Source: Actinomycetes bacterium (GTDB taxonomy: Bacteria > Actinomycetota > CALGFH01). Taken from it: a stretch of 41,513 bases of DNA. The stretch lies in contig DASYUT010000112.1 of NCBI GenBank assembly GCA_036000965.1, positions 1-41,513 of the forward strand, read 5' to 3'. Both the position numbers and the translations under genes were made by a program. Position 1 is the first letter of the stretch; each line of letters starts with the position of its first letter. Positions 17,561-25,984 of this stretch are shown piece after piece. A model generated the notes under the pieces. It had not been told where the DNA came from. It saw only the letters and a program-made list of their open reading frames with translations, and searched no databases.

Positions 17561-17763
17561 AGCCCGGTCCTCTGCCGCTCGTCCTGGGAGGTGCGCTGCT
17601 CGCCAGTGGCGAGCCAGCGGGCCGTGCCGATCCGGCCCGAGGCGTCGAACGACAGCTCAACCACGCGGTCGCCGTCGGGCGGCAGGGCCTCGACCGGCAG
17701 GCCGGCCAGGGTCGGGGTCTCGGACTCCGCCTCCGGCCGCTCCGGCCAGTCCCGTTCGGTCAT
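17557..17763 (-). CDS. 68-residue acidic protein, unknown
   Basis: The ATG at 17763 has AGGAGG seven bases upstream and is preferred to an earlier in-frame start. The sequence has SETPTLAGLPVEALPPDG and a beta-rich stretch VVELSFDASGRIGTARWLA. It is coupled to the following frameshifted gene by ATGA. Function is unknown. Confidence 0.55.
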   Translation of the reverse strand: MTERDWPERPEAESETPTLAGLPVEALPPDGDRVVELSFDASGRIGTARWLATGEQRTSQDERQRTGL

Positions 17764-17881
17764 GGTGGTCCTCCTGGTCGCACGGGCGCACGCTGCTGCG
17801 TGCTGCCGGTGTCGATTCCCCATCGGGCCGCCCAGGAACCGCCGGGTACCGATTCGCTCCTCGGCCCAGGGCTTCTCGGGA

Positions 17882-18955
17882 TCAGCCGGGGGTGGGGCCG
17901 GGCACGCCGCCGGCGGACAGGATCTGGGCCAGCTCGAAGGCGACCGGCCGCTCGAGCTGCTCGTACGTGCACGAGCTGGGGTCCCGGTCGGGTCGCCAGC
18001 GCTTGAACTGCGCCGTGTGGCGGAAGCGCCTGCCCTCCATGTGGTCGTAGCCCACCTCGACCACCAGCGACGGCGCCAGCGGCTCCCAGGACAGGTCCTT
18101 CTTGGCGTTCCAGCGCGACGGTTCCCCGCCCGGGATGCGCTCGGGGGTGACCGTGCCGAGCCACGGATGCTGCTCGCCGGCCGTGAGGCGGTAGGGCGCC
18201 AGCTCGTCGAGCAGCTCCCGCCGCCGCTCCATCGAGAACGACGCGGCCACGCCGACGTGCTGCAGTCTGTCGCCGTCGTAGAGGCCGAGCAGCAGGGAGC
18301 CGACGACCGGGCCGCTCTTGTGCCAACGGAAGCCGGCGACCACGCAGTCGGCCGTGCGCACGTGCTTGACCTTGAACATCACCCGCTGGTCCTGCTCGTA
18401 GGGCAGGTCGCGCGGCTTGGCCACGATGCCGTCCAGGCCGGCCCCCTCGAACATCCGGAACCAGCGCTGGGCGACCTTCACCGAGTCGGTCGACGGGGTC
18501 AGGTGGATGGGCGCCTCCACCCCGGCGAGGGCCGCGTCGAGCGTGGCCCGCCGCTCGGCGAAGGGGCGTTCCAGCAGGGATCGGTCGTCGAGCGCGAGCA
18601 GGTCGAACGCGATCAGCGAGGCGGGCGTCTCCCGCGCGAGCAGCTCCACCCGGGAGGCGGCCGGGTGGATCCGCTGCTGCAGCGCCTCGAAGTCCAGGCC
18701 GGCGCTCCGGATGACGACGATCTCGCCGTCGACCACGCAGCGGCGCGGGAGCCGCTCGCGCACCGCCTCGACGACCTCGGGGAAGTAGCGGGTGAACGGC
18801 CGCTCGTTGCGGCTGCCGAGCTCCACCTCGTCGCCGTCCCGGAACACCACGCACCGGAACCCGTCCCACTTGGGCTCGTAGAGCATGCCGTCGGGCATGA
18901 TCGAGACGGACTTGGCGAGCATCGGCTTGACCGGGGGCATCACTGGCAGGTCCAT
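17882..18955 (-). CDS. ligC: ATP-dependent DNA ligase, LigC type
   Basis: 357 residues, the length I recall for mycobacterial LigC. It seals nicks using ATP and acts in non-homologous end joining or base-excision repair in actinobacteria. The adenylated lysine lies in LYEPKWDGFRCVVFRDGD. Other ligase motifs are RCVVDGEIVV, LIAFDLLAL, AGLDGIVAKPRDLPYE and FKVKHVRTADCVVAGFRWHK. The OB-fold follows with VGSLLLGLYDGDRLQHVGV and PSLVVEVGYDHM. No polymerase or nuclease domain is attached, unlike LigD. An alternative ATG lies nine bases upstream at 18964. It is last of three leftward genes spaced 18-37 bases apart, and no Ku gene is seen nearby. Confidence 0.9.
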   Translation of the reverse strand: MDLPVMPPVKPMLAKSVSIMPDGMLYEPKWDGFRCVVFRDGDEVELGSRNERPFTRYFPEVVEAVRERLPRRCVVDGEIVVIRSAGLDFEALQQRIHPAASRVELLARETPASLIAFDLLALDDRSLLERPFAERRATLDAALAGVEAPIHLTPSTDSVKVAQRWFRMFEGAGLDGIVAKPRDLPYEQDQRVMFKVKHVRTADCVVAGFRWHKSGPVVGSLLLGLYDGDRLQHVGVAASFSMERRRELLDELAPYRLTAGEQHPWLGTVTPERIPGGEPSRWNAKKDLSWEPLAPSLVVEVGYDHMEGRRFRHTAQFKRWRPDRDPSSCTYEQLERPVAFELAQILSAGGVPGPTPG

Positions 18956-18992
18956 GGCCACCATTCTGCCGCGCCCGCTGGCGAGGGCGGGG

Positions 18993-19502
18993 TCAGGCCC
19001 GCCGGCACAGGCAGCGCAGGTTCCTGATGTCGTAGCAGGTGATGTCGATGTCGACGAAGCCGGAGGCGGTGAGCAGCTCCGCCAGCCAGGCGTCGTCGAA
19101 CAGCGTGTGGTGGGCGTTCCAGATCCAGAGCGGCACGCCGCGCTCGTCGACGCCCTTGTGGGCGGCCCGGTCGGAGTGGCCGCCGAGCAGCCAGTAGTTC
19201 GCCTCCCGGGTCCCGTAGCTTCCCTCCACCCACTGCCGGGCGATGTAGCGCGCGTCCGGCACGCCAATGTCCACCGGCGCGCCCGACCGCAGGACCCGTG
19301 CCCACTCGCGCAGCGTCGGCTCGACGAGCTCCCAGCTCTGGTGCTCGAGGACATGGTTGGCGCGCAGCGCGGTGACGCTCCCGTCCGCGAAGGGGAGCTG
19401 GTCCAGCCGGCAGACCACCTCGATCCCGGGCAGCGGCAGGATGTCGGTATGGACGTCGTAGGCGGCGTCCGGGCGCTCGCCCGACCCGATCTCGAGCTTC
19501 AC
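18993..19502 (-). CDS. class I SAM-dependent methyltransferase
   Basis: 169 residues starting MKLEIGSGERPDAAYDVHTD. The glycine-rich SAM loop is EIGSGERP. ADGSVTALRANHVLEHQSWE matches motif III/IV of type-11 methyltransferases, and EWARVLRSGAPVDIGVPDAR follows. It is short and ends in a cysteine-containing tail (NLRCLCRRA). It lies 18 bases after the acyltransferase gene, so both may modify the same glycan or small molecule. The substrate is unknown. Confidence 0.75.
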   Translation of the reverse strand: MKLEIGSGERPDAAYDVHTDILPLPGIEVVCRLDQLPFADGSVTALRANHVLEHQSWELVEPTLREWARVLRSGAPVDIGVPDARYIARQWVEGSYGTREANYWLLGGHSDRAAHKGVDERGVPLWIWNAHHTLFDDAWLAELLTASGFVDIDITCYDIRNLRCLCRRA

Positions 19503-19520
19503 CCCGCCTCCCCCATGCTG

Positions 19521-20039
19521 TCAGCTGCCCTCCTGGTCGTGCCCGATCGTCCGGACGATCGTCGCCGGCCGGCCGGCGACGATCGTGTACGGGTCGACGT
19601 CGCGCAGAACGAGGGAACCGGCCGCGACGACCGCGTGGGCGCCGATCTCGCACGGGCCGAGCACGAGCACGTCGCTCGCGAGCCAGGCCCCCTCGTGCAC
19701 GACCACGTCCCGGCCGCTCCTGGGGATGGAGGTCTGCCGCTCCCGGCCGAACTTCTCGACGTCGTGGGTGCCGGTGAGCACGGCGACGTTGTGGCCGAAG
19801 AAGGCGTACTCCCCGACCGTGATCGTCCCCGAGGACACGTTGAACAGCGCGTTGTTCACGACGGCGGTGGGGTGGATGCGCAACCGGGACCGGTCGCCGT
19901 GGACCCGGTAGCGGTACAGGGAGTCGTCGCCAGCCTCGCCCGCATCCGGCGTTCCACCCTGCTCGGCAAGGGCTCGGCGGACCAGTTCGTCCACCGGGCG
20001 GGCGAGCAGACGCTGCAGCAGGTGATCGAGCATCGACAT
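19521..20039 (-). CDS. hexapeptide-repeat acyltransferase
   Basis: 172 residues of left-handed beta-helix type. Hexapeptide-like strands run from RIHPTAVVNNALFNVSSGTI through ITVGEYAFFGHNVAVLTGTH to VVVHEGAWLASDVLVLGP and IGAHAVVAAGSLVLRDVDP, ending in IVAGRPATIVRTIG. This is the NodL/LacA/maltose-acetyltransferase pattern, with the catalytic His probably in GTHDVEKFG. The start ATG 20039 has GGAGGAG eight bases upstream, which decides against longer readings. First gene of a leftward run with the methyltransferase and ligC. Confidence 0.8.
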   Translation of the reverse strand: MSMLDHLLQRLLARPVDELVRRALAEQGGTPDAGEAGDDSLYRYRVHGDRSRLRIHPTAVVNNALFNVSSGTITVGEYAFFGHNVAVLTGTHDVEKFGRERQTSIPRSGRDVVVHEGAWLASDVLVLGPCEIGAHAVVAAGSLVLRDVDPYTIVAGRPATIVRTIGHDQEGS

Positions 20040-20133
20040 CGACGGGACTCCTCCGGCCGGCCTCAGGACACATTCCTGGCTGGAACAAACCGATCCTAAA
20101 CCGGCGCCCGGCACCGACGACGAAGCTGCCCGT

Positions 20134-20190
20134 CACGCAAGGGCCGCGACGGCACGCAAGGGCCGCGACGGCACGCAACGACCGCGACCG
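20134..20190. repeat. 19-bp tandem repeat, about 3 copies
   Basis: Unit CACGCAAGGGCCGCGACGG occurs twice exactly (20134-20152, 20153-20171) and once degraded (20172-20190), between prs and the acyltransferase gene. Confidence 0.7.
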
Positions 20191-20245
20191 TGTCCTCGGG
20201 TGGACGCGTGGCCGCCGCCGGCGGTGCCGGCGGCGGTGCGGGTAC

Positions 20246-20264
20246 GGCAGGCCACAAACCTGCC
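20246..20264 (-). terminator. hairpin downstream of prs
   Basis: GGCAGG, a 7-base loop, then CCTGCC. The 6-bp perfect stem lies about 48 bases past the prs stop in the direction of transcription. Confidence 0.4.
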
Positions 20265-20311
20265 AGCCAGGGCACCCGGCACACCGGCGACCCGCGCTTC
20301 AGGCAGCGTGG

Positions 20312-21343
20312 TCAGAGCTGGTTCTGGTCGTGGAAGATCTCGGACACGCTCAGGTCCTCGAACACCGCGCGGATGGCGGCGGCGATGATGTCGGCGATGG
20401 ACAGCACGACGATCTTGTCCAGCCGCCTCTCGTCGGGCAGGGGCAGGGTGTTGGTGACCACGACCTCGTCGATGGGCGCGTTCTTCAGCCGGTCGATGGC
20501 CGGCCCCGAGAACACCCCGTGGGTGGCGGCGGCCGTGACCCGCTCGGCACCGCTGGCCATGAGCGCCTCGGCGCCCTGCACCACGGTCCCGGCGGTGTCG
20601 ATCATGTCGTCGACGATCACGCACTGCATGCCGGCCACCTCGCCGACGACCTCGCGCATCTCGACCTGGTTGGCGATGTCGCGGCTGCGCCGCTTGTGCA
20701 GGAACGCGAGCGGGCAGTTCAGCACGCCCGCGAACTTCTCGGCCGTCTTCACCCGGCCGGCGTCGGGCGCCACGATCACCAGGTCGTGGGTGCCGAAGCG
20801 GGTGCGGATGTACTCGGCCAGCGGCGGCAGGGCGGTCAGGTGGTCGACCGGCCCGTCGAAGAAGCCCTGGATCTGCCCGGAGTGCAGGTCCATGGTGATG
20901 ATCCGGTTGGCGCCCGCGGTCTGGAACAGGTCGGCGACGAGCCTGGCCGTGATCGGCTCGCGGGAGCGCCCCTTGCGGTCCTGGCGCGCGTAGCCGTAGA
21001 AGGGCACGACCGCGCTGATCCGCTTGGCCGACGCCCGCTTGAGGGCGTCGATCATGATGAGCTGCTCCATGATCCGCTCGTTCACCGGCGCGGCGTGGGT
21101 CTGGATCACGAACGCGTCGGTCCCCCGGACGCTCTCCTGGAAGCGGCTGTAGATCTCGCCGTTGGCGAAGTCCCGGATCTCGACCGAGCCGCAGTCGATG
21201 CCGAGGTGCCTGGCGACCTCGCTGGCGAGTTCCTTGTTGGCCCGGCCCGAGAACAGCATCAGGTGCCTGCGCCCGAGGGCCTCGACCATCTTGGGCGTCA
21301 CGCCCTGGCTCACTGCACGCCTCCCCGACTCTGCTTCACTCAT
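20312..21343 (-). CDS. prs: ribose-phosphate pyrophosphokinase
   Basis: 343 residues, class I PRPP synthase, making PRPP from ribose-5-phosphate and ATP for nucleotide, His and Trp synthesis. Visible motifs: LMLFSGRANKELASEVARHL, GEIYSRFQESVRGTDAFVIQ, PFYGYARQDRKGRSREPIT (ATP flexible loop), ITMDLHSGQIQGFFDGPVD, VVAPDAGRVKTAEKF, and the PRPP loop VIVDDMIDTAGTVVQGAEAL. The ATG overlaps the glmU stop by ATGA, giving the glmU-prs coupling common in Gram-positive bacteria. Compared with the family, the N-terminus has about 24 extra residues, so an internal start at LMLFSG is possible but unlikely given the coupling. Confidence 0.96.
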   Translation of the reverse strand: MSEAESGRRAVSQGVTPKMVEALGRRHLMLFSGRANKELASEVARHLGIDCGSVEIRDFANGEIYSRFQESVRGTDAFVIQTHAAPVNERIMEQLIMIDALKRASAKRISAVVPFYGYARQDRKGRSREPITARLVADLFQTAGANRIITMDLHSGQIQGFFDGPVDHLTALPPLAEYIRTRFGTHDLVIVAPDAGRVKTAEKFAGVLNCPLAFLHKRRSRDIANQVEMREVVGEVAGMQCVIVDDMIDTAGTVVQGAEALMASGAERVTAAATHGVFSGPAIDRLKNAPIDEVVVTNTLPLPDERRLDKIVVLSIADIIAAAIRAVFEDLSVSEIFHDQNQL

Positions 21344-22770
21344 TCCCGCCCATACTCGTCTCCATGCGTGGAGTCGGCGACTCGGCCCTGCGCCTCGAGC
21401 TTGCGCCGGCGCCGGCGGGCACCCCAACCCTCGACCGTCCGCTGGTCGGCGCGCTCGATGGCCAGGGCGTCGGCAGGCACGTCCTTGGTGATCGTGGATC
21501 CGGCCGCCGTCTGCGCCCCTGGACCGACCTCCAAGGGCGCAACCAGCATGGTATCGGATCCGATGAAGGCGCCATCGCCGACCGAGATGCGATGCTTGGC
21601 CACGCCGTCGTAGTTCACGAACACCGTGCCGGCGCCTACGTTCACCCCGGCGCCGATGTCGGCGTCGCCGACATAGGTCAGGTGGGGCACCTTGGAGCCG
21701 GGACCGACGCGCGAGTTCTTCACCTCGACGTAGGTGCCCACCTTGCTGCCGGCGGCCAGGTCGGCGCCGGGACGCAGGTAGGCGAACGGCCCGACCTGCG
21801 CACCGGGCCCGATGTGGGCGCCGGTCGCGACCGTCTGGGTGACCACCGCCTCGTCCTCGACCGTGCAGTCCGTGAGGCGGGTGTTCGGACCGATCCGGCA
21901 GCGGGCCCCGACCCGGGTGCCGGCCTCGAGCAGCGTGAGCGGCTCGATGGTGGTGTCCTGGCCGACCTCCACGTCGACGTCGACGTAGGTGATCGACGGG
22001 TCGACCACGGTCACCCCGGATGCCATCAGCGCCTCGAGCAGCCGCCGGCGCAGCACCGCGCCGGCGTCGGCGAGCTGGATCCGGTCGTTGACCCCGCGTG
22101 TCTCGACCTCCGACCCCCGGCACGCGGCGACCACGCCCCCGCGGGCGAGCACGATCGGGATCAGGTCGGGCAGGTAGTACTCACCCTGGTCGTTGTCGGC
22201 CCTGAGCTGGGCCAGCGCGTCCAGCACGGGGCGGCTGAACACGTAGAAGCCGGCGTTGACCTCCCGGACCGCGCGCTGCTCTGGGGTCGCGTCGCGGTGC
22301 TCGACCACGCCGGTGACCGCACCGTCCGGGCCCCGCAGGACCCGGCCGTACCCGGTCGGGTCCTCGGCCGCACAGGTCAGCAGGGTGACGTCGGCCTTGA
22401 GGGTGCGGTGGGTGTCGAGGAGCAACTCGAGGGTGGCCCGGGTGATGAGCGGTGTGTCGCCGTAGAGCACCAGCACCTCGCCGCCGGCCGGGAGCAGGGG
22501 CAGCGCGGCGGCCACGGCGTCGCCGGTGCCTCGCAGCTCCTGCTGGACCGCGAACCCGACGGGACCAAGGCTGAAGCCGGCGACCGCCTTGCGCACCTCG
22601 TCGGCGCCCCTGCCGATCACGAGCACGGTGGAGTCGGCCCGCAGCCCGGCCGCGGCGGCCAGCACGTGCCACAACAACGCCCGCCCGGCCACCAGGTGCA
22701 GCGGCTTGGGGGTCGAGGAGTGGAAGCGCTTCCCTTCCCCCGCTGCGAGCACGACCACACTCAGGCTCAT
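21340..22770 (-). CDS. glmU: bifunctional GlcNAc-1-P uridylyltransferase / GlcN-1-P acetyltransferase
   Basis: 476 residues. Makes UDP-GlcNAc for cell-wall synthesis. The N-terminal pyrophosphorylase domain shows VVVLAAGEGKRFHSSTPKPL (usual form GxGTRM), QQELRGTGDAVAAALPLL, LVLYGDTPLIT and VREVNAGFYVF. The C-terminal left-handed beta-helix shows FAYLRPGADLAAGSKVGTYV, VEVKNSRVGPGSKVPHLTYV, GAGTVFVNYDGVAKHRISVG. The start ATG 22770 has GGAGGGG upstream. It is the first gene of the glmU-prs pair and lies 35 bases from tRNA-Gln. Confidence 0.96.
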   Translation of the reverse strand: MSLSVVVLAAGEGKRFHSSTPKPLHLVAGRALLWHVLAAAAGLRADSTVLVIGRGADEVRKAVAGFSLGPVGFAVQQELRGTGDAVAAALPLLPAGGEVLVLYGDTPLITRATLELLLDTHRTLKADVTLLTCAAEDPTGYGRVLRGPDGAVTGVVEHRDATPEQRAVREVNAGFYVFSRPVLDALAQLRADNDQGEYYLPDLIPIVLARGGVVAACRGSEVETRGVNDRIQLADAGAVLRRRLLEALMASGVTVVDPSITYVDVDVEVGQDTTIEPLTLLEAGTRVGARCRIGPNTRLTDCTVEDEAVVTQTVATGAHIGPGAQVGPFAYLRPGADLAAGSKVGTYVEVKNSRVGPGSKVPHLTYVGDADIGAGVNVGAGTVFVNYDGVAKHRISVGDGAFIGSDTMLVAPLEVGPGAQTAAGSTITKDVPADALAIERADQRTVEGWGARRRRRKLEAQGRVADSTHGDEYGRE

Positions 22771-22805
22771 CTGCCCCTCCAACGACGATGCGAGAAACCC
22801 GGCTG

Positions 22806-22877
22806 CTGGCGGGGAAGGATTCGAACCTTCACTTGACGGCTCCAAAGGCCGCCGTGCTGCCGTTACACCACCCGCCA
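22806..22877 (-). tRNA. tRNA-Gln (anticodon TTG)
   Basis: All arms fold: acceptor TGGCGGG/CCCGCCA, D arm GTGT/GCAC, anticodon stem GCGGC/GCCGT with loop CTTTGGA (TTG), and T stem GAAGG/CCTTC with loop TTCGAAT. The discriminator is G. 72 bases, CCA not encoded. Confidence 0.96.
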
Positions 22878-22967
22878 AGGCTCCACCAGGGCATCGTACC
22901 GAACCGGACTGCCGGGATCCCCCCCGAACTGCTCTTACGGGATCCGGCGTCCCTGCGAGACCCGCCG

Positions 22968-23879
22968 CTACCCGAAGGTCACGCCAGGGACCGGGCCGCG
23001 GGCGACCTCCACGCGGGCGAAGGCCGGACGGACCAGCCGGGCCACCTTGCCGGCGTGCTCCTCGTCGTGGCACAGGCCGAGCATGGTCGGGCCGCTCCCG
23101 CTCATGACCGCGCCCAGCACGCCCGCCTCGAGCAGGCGCTCCTTGCTGGTCCGCAGGCTGGGCAGAAGGTCGAACGCCGCCGGCTCGAGGTCGTTGTGGA
23201 GGTTGGCGCCGACCTGGTCGAGGTCTCCGGCGGCCAGCGCGCCGAGCAGCCCACCCGGCCAGCGCTCGCCGAGGGGCCGGGCCAGGCCGACCTCGTCGAA
23301 GCGGCCGTACACCGCCGGGGTGGCCAGCCCGGTCGCGTCGATGCCGATCACCCACCAGGTTGGCCCCTTGGCCGGGATCTCCTGCATGCGGTCCCCGCGG
23401 CCGGTGGCCAGGCGACTGCCCCCGGTGAGCAGGAAGGCGACGTCGACGCCTACCTCAACCGCCATGGCATGGAGGTTGACCGCGGGCAGGCGCAGGCCCC
23501 AGAGCCGGTCGAGGGCGAGCAGGGCGGCGGCCCCGTCGGCACTGCCGCCGCCGAGGCCGGCGGCCACGGGGATCCCCTTGCGCAGCCGGAACCGGGCCCC
23601 CGGCAGGTCGCGGGTGCGGCGGGCGAGTTCCCGCGCGGCCACCAGCACCAGGTTCGACTCGGTGGGGGGCAGGCCCTCCCCCTCCACCTCCAGGCCCAGG
23701 CCCTCCGGGACGAGCTGGACCTCGAGCTCGTCCCAGAGGCCGACCGCCTGCAGGACCGTGACGACCTCGTGGTAGCCGTCCTCCCGGAGCGCCCCGACCA
23801 GCAGGGCCAGGTTGATCTTGGCCGAGGCACGCGCGCGCAGCGGGGCCGGCGGCGCCTCGGTGGGACTCTGGCTGGACAC
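22968..23879 (-). CDS. ispE: 4-diphosphocytidyl-2-C-methyl-D-erythritol kinase
   Basis: 303 residues, GHMP kinase of the MEP isoprenoid pathway. Motifs: RASAKINLALLVGALREDGY (substrate binding, catalytic Lys region), GIPVAAGLGGGSADGAAALL (ATP P-loop), GVDVAFLLTGGSRLATGRGD (Asp base), and VLGAVMSGSGPTMLGLCHDE. The GTG start at 23879 has GAGGAGG just upstream. It follows rsmA at a distance of 123 bases in the usual actinobacterial order rsmA-ispE. Confidence 0.95.
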   Translation of the reverse strand: MSSQSPTEAPPAPLRARASAKINLALLVGALREDGYHEVVTVLQAVGLWDELEVQLVPEGLGLEVEGEGLPPTESNLVLVAARELARRTRDLPGARFRLRKGIPVAAGLGGGSADGAAALLALDRLWGLRLPAVNLHAMAVEVGVDVAFLLTGGSRLATGRGDRMQEIPAKGPTWWVIGIDATGLATPAVYGRFDEVGLARPLGERWPGGLLGALAAGDLDQVGANLHNDLEPAAFDLLPSLRTSKERLLEAGVLGAVMSGSGPTMLGLCHDEEHAGKVARLVRPAFARVEVARGPVPGVTFG

Positions 23880-24002
23880 GCGCTCCTCCTCGGGCGGCTC
23901 GGGTGCCGGGCCGACAGGCCGGGCATGGTAACGACGTGTCTGGCGCGCATCAACACGCATTCGACGCAGATACGGCGTTCCCGCACCGGCTCGCACGGCC
24001 GA

Positions 24003-25058
24003 TCAGGCCGGCCCGCACGGCCGATCAGGCCGGCCGGGACGGTCGCCGGCCGGCTCCTCCAGCGTACGTGCCGGTGCCGCGAGAGTACGTGCCGGTGCCG
24101 CGAGAGTACGTGCCAGTGCCGCGAACTCCTCGACGCCGAGCCGCTCGGCCCGCAGGGCGAGGTCGACCCCGGCGCGGGCCCCGAGCGCCGCGACCGCTTC
24201 CGGACCGAGCCCTAGGGTCTGCAGCGAGTTGCGCAAGGTCTTGCGGCGCTGCGAGAACGCGGCGTCGATCACGCGGGCGAGCGCCGGCCAGGGAAGGCCC
24301 TCGGTCGCCGGGTGGTCCCGGCGCTGGATGCCGACCAGGACCGAGTCGACATGAGGCTCGGGGATGAACACGCGCCGGCTCACCGGGGCCAGCACCCGCG
24401 CCTCGGCCAGGGCGGCCAGCTTGGCGCTGGGCCCGGCGTAGGCGGGCGTGCCCGGCCTGGCGGCGAGCCGCTCCCCCACCTCCCGCTGCACCATCACCGT
24501 CATGCTGGCGAACTGCGGGAAGGAGGCGAGCACGTGCAGCACCAGGGGCGCGGCGATGTTGTAGGGCAGGTTGGCCACCAGCCGCCGGGCGCCGGGAGCG
24601 AGGGCGGCCAGGTCGGCGCGCAGGGCATCGGCCACCTCGACGACGACCCCAGGGTCGCCCCCCAGCACCTCGGTCAGGGCGGGCAGCAGGCGGCCGTCGA
24701 CCTCCACGGCGACCACTGCCGCCCCTGCCTCGCGCAGCGCGAGCGTGAGGCTGCCGAGCCCGGGCCCGACCTCGAGCACGGTCTCGCCCGGCTCGACCCC
24801 GGCCAGCCGGACCACCTTGCGGGCGGTGTTCGGGTCGGCCAGGTAGTTCTGCCCCAGCGACTTGGCCGGCCGGAGGCCGTGGCGGGCGAGCAGCTCGCCC
24901 ACCCGGGGCGGGGTCAGCAGCCGGACCGGCGCGGGGCCGCCGCCGGGGTCGGCGCCAGGCTGCCCGCCGGGGTCGGCGCCAGGCTGCCCGCCGGAGTGGG
25001 CGCCGGGCTGCCCGCCGGGGTCGGCGCCGGGCTGCCCGCTGGAGTCTACGGCTGCCAT
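24003..25058 (-). CDS. rsmA: 16S rRNA dimethyladenosine transferase with repeat extensions at both ends
   Basis: 351 residues; dimethylates two adjacent adenosines in helix 45 of 16S rRNA. Core motifs: PAKSLGQNYLADPNTARKVV, VLEVGPGLGSLTLALREAG, VANLPYNIAAPLVLHVLASF (NLPY active site), FIPEPHVDSVLVGIQRRD and FSQRRKTLRNSLQTLG. The first 40 or so residues are repeats of an 8-residue unit (GGQPGADP), and the C-terminus repeats LAAPART three times. Both reflect DNA-level tandem repeats. The ATG at 25058 includes the N-terminal repeats. A shorter start just before the core cannot be excluded. Confidence 0.94.
   Translation of the reverse strand: MAAVDSSGQPGADPGGQPGAHSGGQPGADPGGQPGADPGGGPAPVRLLTPPRVGELLARHGLRPAKSLGQNYLADPNTARKVVRLAGVEPGETVLEVGPGLGSLTLALREAGAAVVAVEVDGRLLPALTEVLGGDPGVVVEVADALRADLAALAPGARRLVANLPYNIAAPLVLHVLASFPQFASMTVMVQREVGERLAARPGTPAYAGPSAKLAALAEARVLAPVSRRVFIPEPHVDSVLVGIQRRDHPATEGLPWPALARVIDAAFSQRRKTLRNSLQTLGLGPEAVAALGARAGVDLALRAERLGVEEFAALARTLAAPARTLAAPARTLEEPAGDRPGRPDRPCGPA
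24066..24125. repeat. 21-bp tandem repeat inside the rsmA 3' end
   Basis: Unit GTACGTGCCGGTGCCGCGAG plus A is repeated three times with one or two changes. It encodes LAAPART on the reverse strand and keeps the frame. Confidence 0.75.
24947..25043. repeat. 24-bp tandem repeat inside the rsmA 5' end
   Basis: Four near-identical 24-base units (GGGTCGGCGCCAGGCTGCCC then GCCG) encode GGQPGADP variants and keep the frame. Confidence 0.75.
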
Positions 25059-25153
25059 GTCGCCCCGAGTGTGGCAGAAGCGGACCCGGGGCTGCCGGCG
25101 GGCAGGCCCGGTGGCGGGGCAGGGCAGCGCGCGGCCGGCACCGAGCCAGCCGG

Positions 25154-25963
25154 TCAGGCGACCGGCGCGGGGAGCCGGAAGGCGCGCACGGCGGTCGCGG
25201 TGGTCGCCCGGGCCACCTCGTCCACGCTGGTGCCGTGGACGGCGGCCACGGTCTCGGCGGTCACCGCGACCCGGCCGGGCCGGTTGGGCCGGCCCCGGTA
25301 CGGGTGAGGGCTGAGGAACGGGCTGTCGGTCTCGAGCACCATCCGGCCGAGCGGCACCACCGCGCACGCGGCCCGCTGCTCGGGGGCGTTCCGGAAGGTG
25401 ACCGTGCCCGCGAACGAGACCAGGTAGCCGGCGTCCACGACCCGCCCGGCCATGGCGTCGTCGCCGGTGAAGCAGTGGAACACCACCCGCTCGGGGGCGC
25501 CCTCGCCGTCCAGTATGGCGAGCACGTCCTCGAACGCCTCCCGGCAGTGGACCACGAGCGCCCGGTCGAGCTCGCGCGCCAGGCGGACGTGGGTGGCGAA
25601 GGCGGCCCGCTGCACGTCGCGGGGCGAGTGGTCGCGGTAGTAGTCGAGGCCGGTCTCGCCCACCGCCACGACCTCGGGCCGGGCGAGCAGGCGGCGCAGC
25701 TCGGTCACGGCCTCCGGGGTGAGCTGCACGGCGTCGTGAGGGTGGATGCCGGCGGTGGCCGATACGTCCGGAAGCCGGGCCGCGTTGGCCGCGGCCCCGC
25801 GGCTCGAGGCCAGGTCGACGCCGACGTCCACGACGTGGCCGACGCCCTCGGTCCTGGCCTGCCGGACCAGCTCGTCCGCGCTCCCCTCGAGCAGGTGGAG
25901 GTGGCAGTGGGTGTCGACCAGCACGGGGGGACGGGTCCTCTCGCTCGGCGTCCAGCCGCCCAT
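25154..25963 (-). CDS. tatD: TatD-family metal-dependent DNase
   Basis: 269 residues, TIM-barrel hydrolase. Metal ligands and motifs: LVDTHCHLHLLEGS, ATAGIHPHDAVQLTP, VAVGETGLDYYRDHSPRDVQ, ALVVHCREAFEDVL, VVFHCFTGDD, MVLETDSPFLSPHPYRGRPN. The family shows 3'-5' exonuclease and deaminase-like repair activity. The ATG at 25963 lacks a strong ribosome-binding site. A GTG 14 codons downstream, immediately before LVDTHCHL, is an equal candidate. Elsewhere in actinobacteria tatD sits between metG and rsmA. Here ilvD, a GrpB-type gene and a LuxR remnant intervene. Confidence 0.93.
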   Translation of the reverse strand: MGGWTPSERTRPPVLVDTHCHLHLLEGSADELVRQARTEGVGHVVDVGVDLASSRGAAANAARLPDVSATAGIHPHDAVQLTPEAVTELRRLLARPEVVAVGETGLDYYRDHSPRDVQRAAFATHVRLARELDRALVVHCREAFEDVLAILDGEGAPERVVFHCFTGDDAMAGRVVDAGYLVSFAGTVTFRNAPEQRAACAVVPLGRMVLETDSPFLSPHPYRGRPNRPGRVAVTAETVAAVHGTSVDEVARATTATAVRAFRLPAPVA

Positions 25964-25984
25964 CCTGGCCCAGCCGCCCCTCCC

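Noticed and set aside
20312-22123. 603-residue reading frame including prs
   Set aside because: Only the part from 21343 is prs. The rest is a shadow of glmU.
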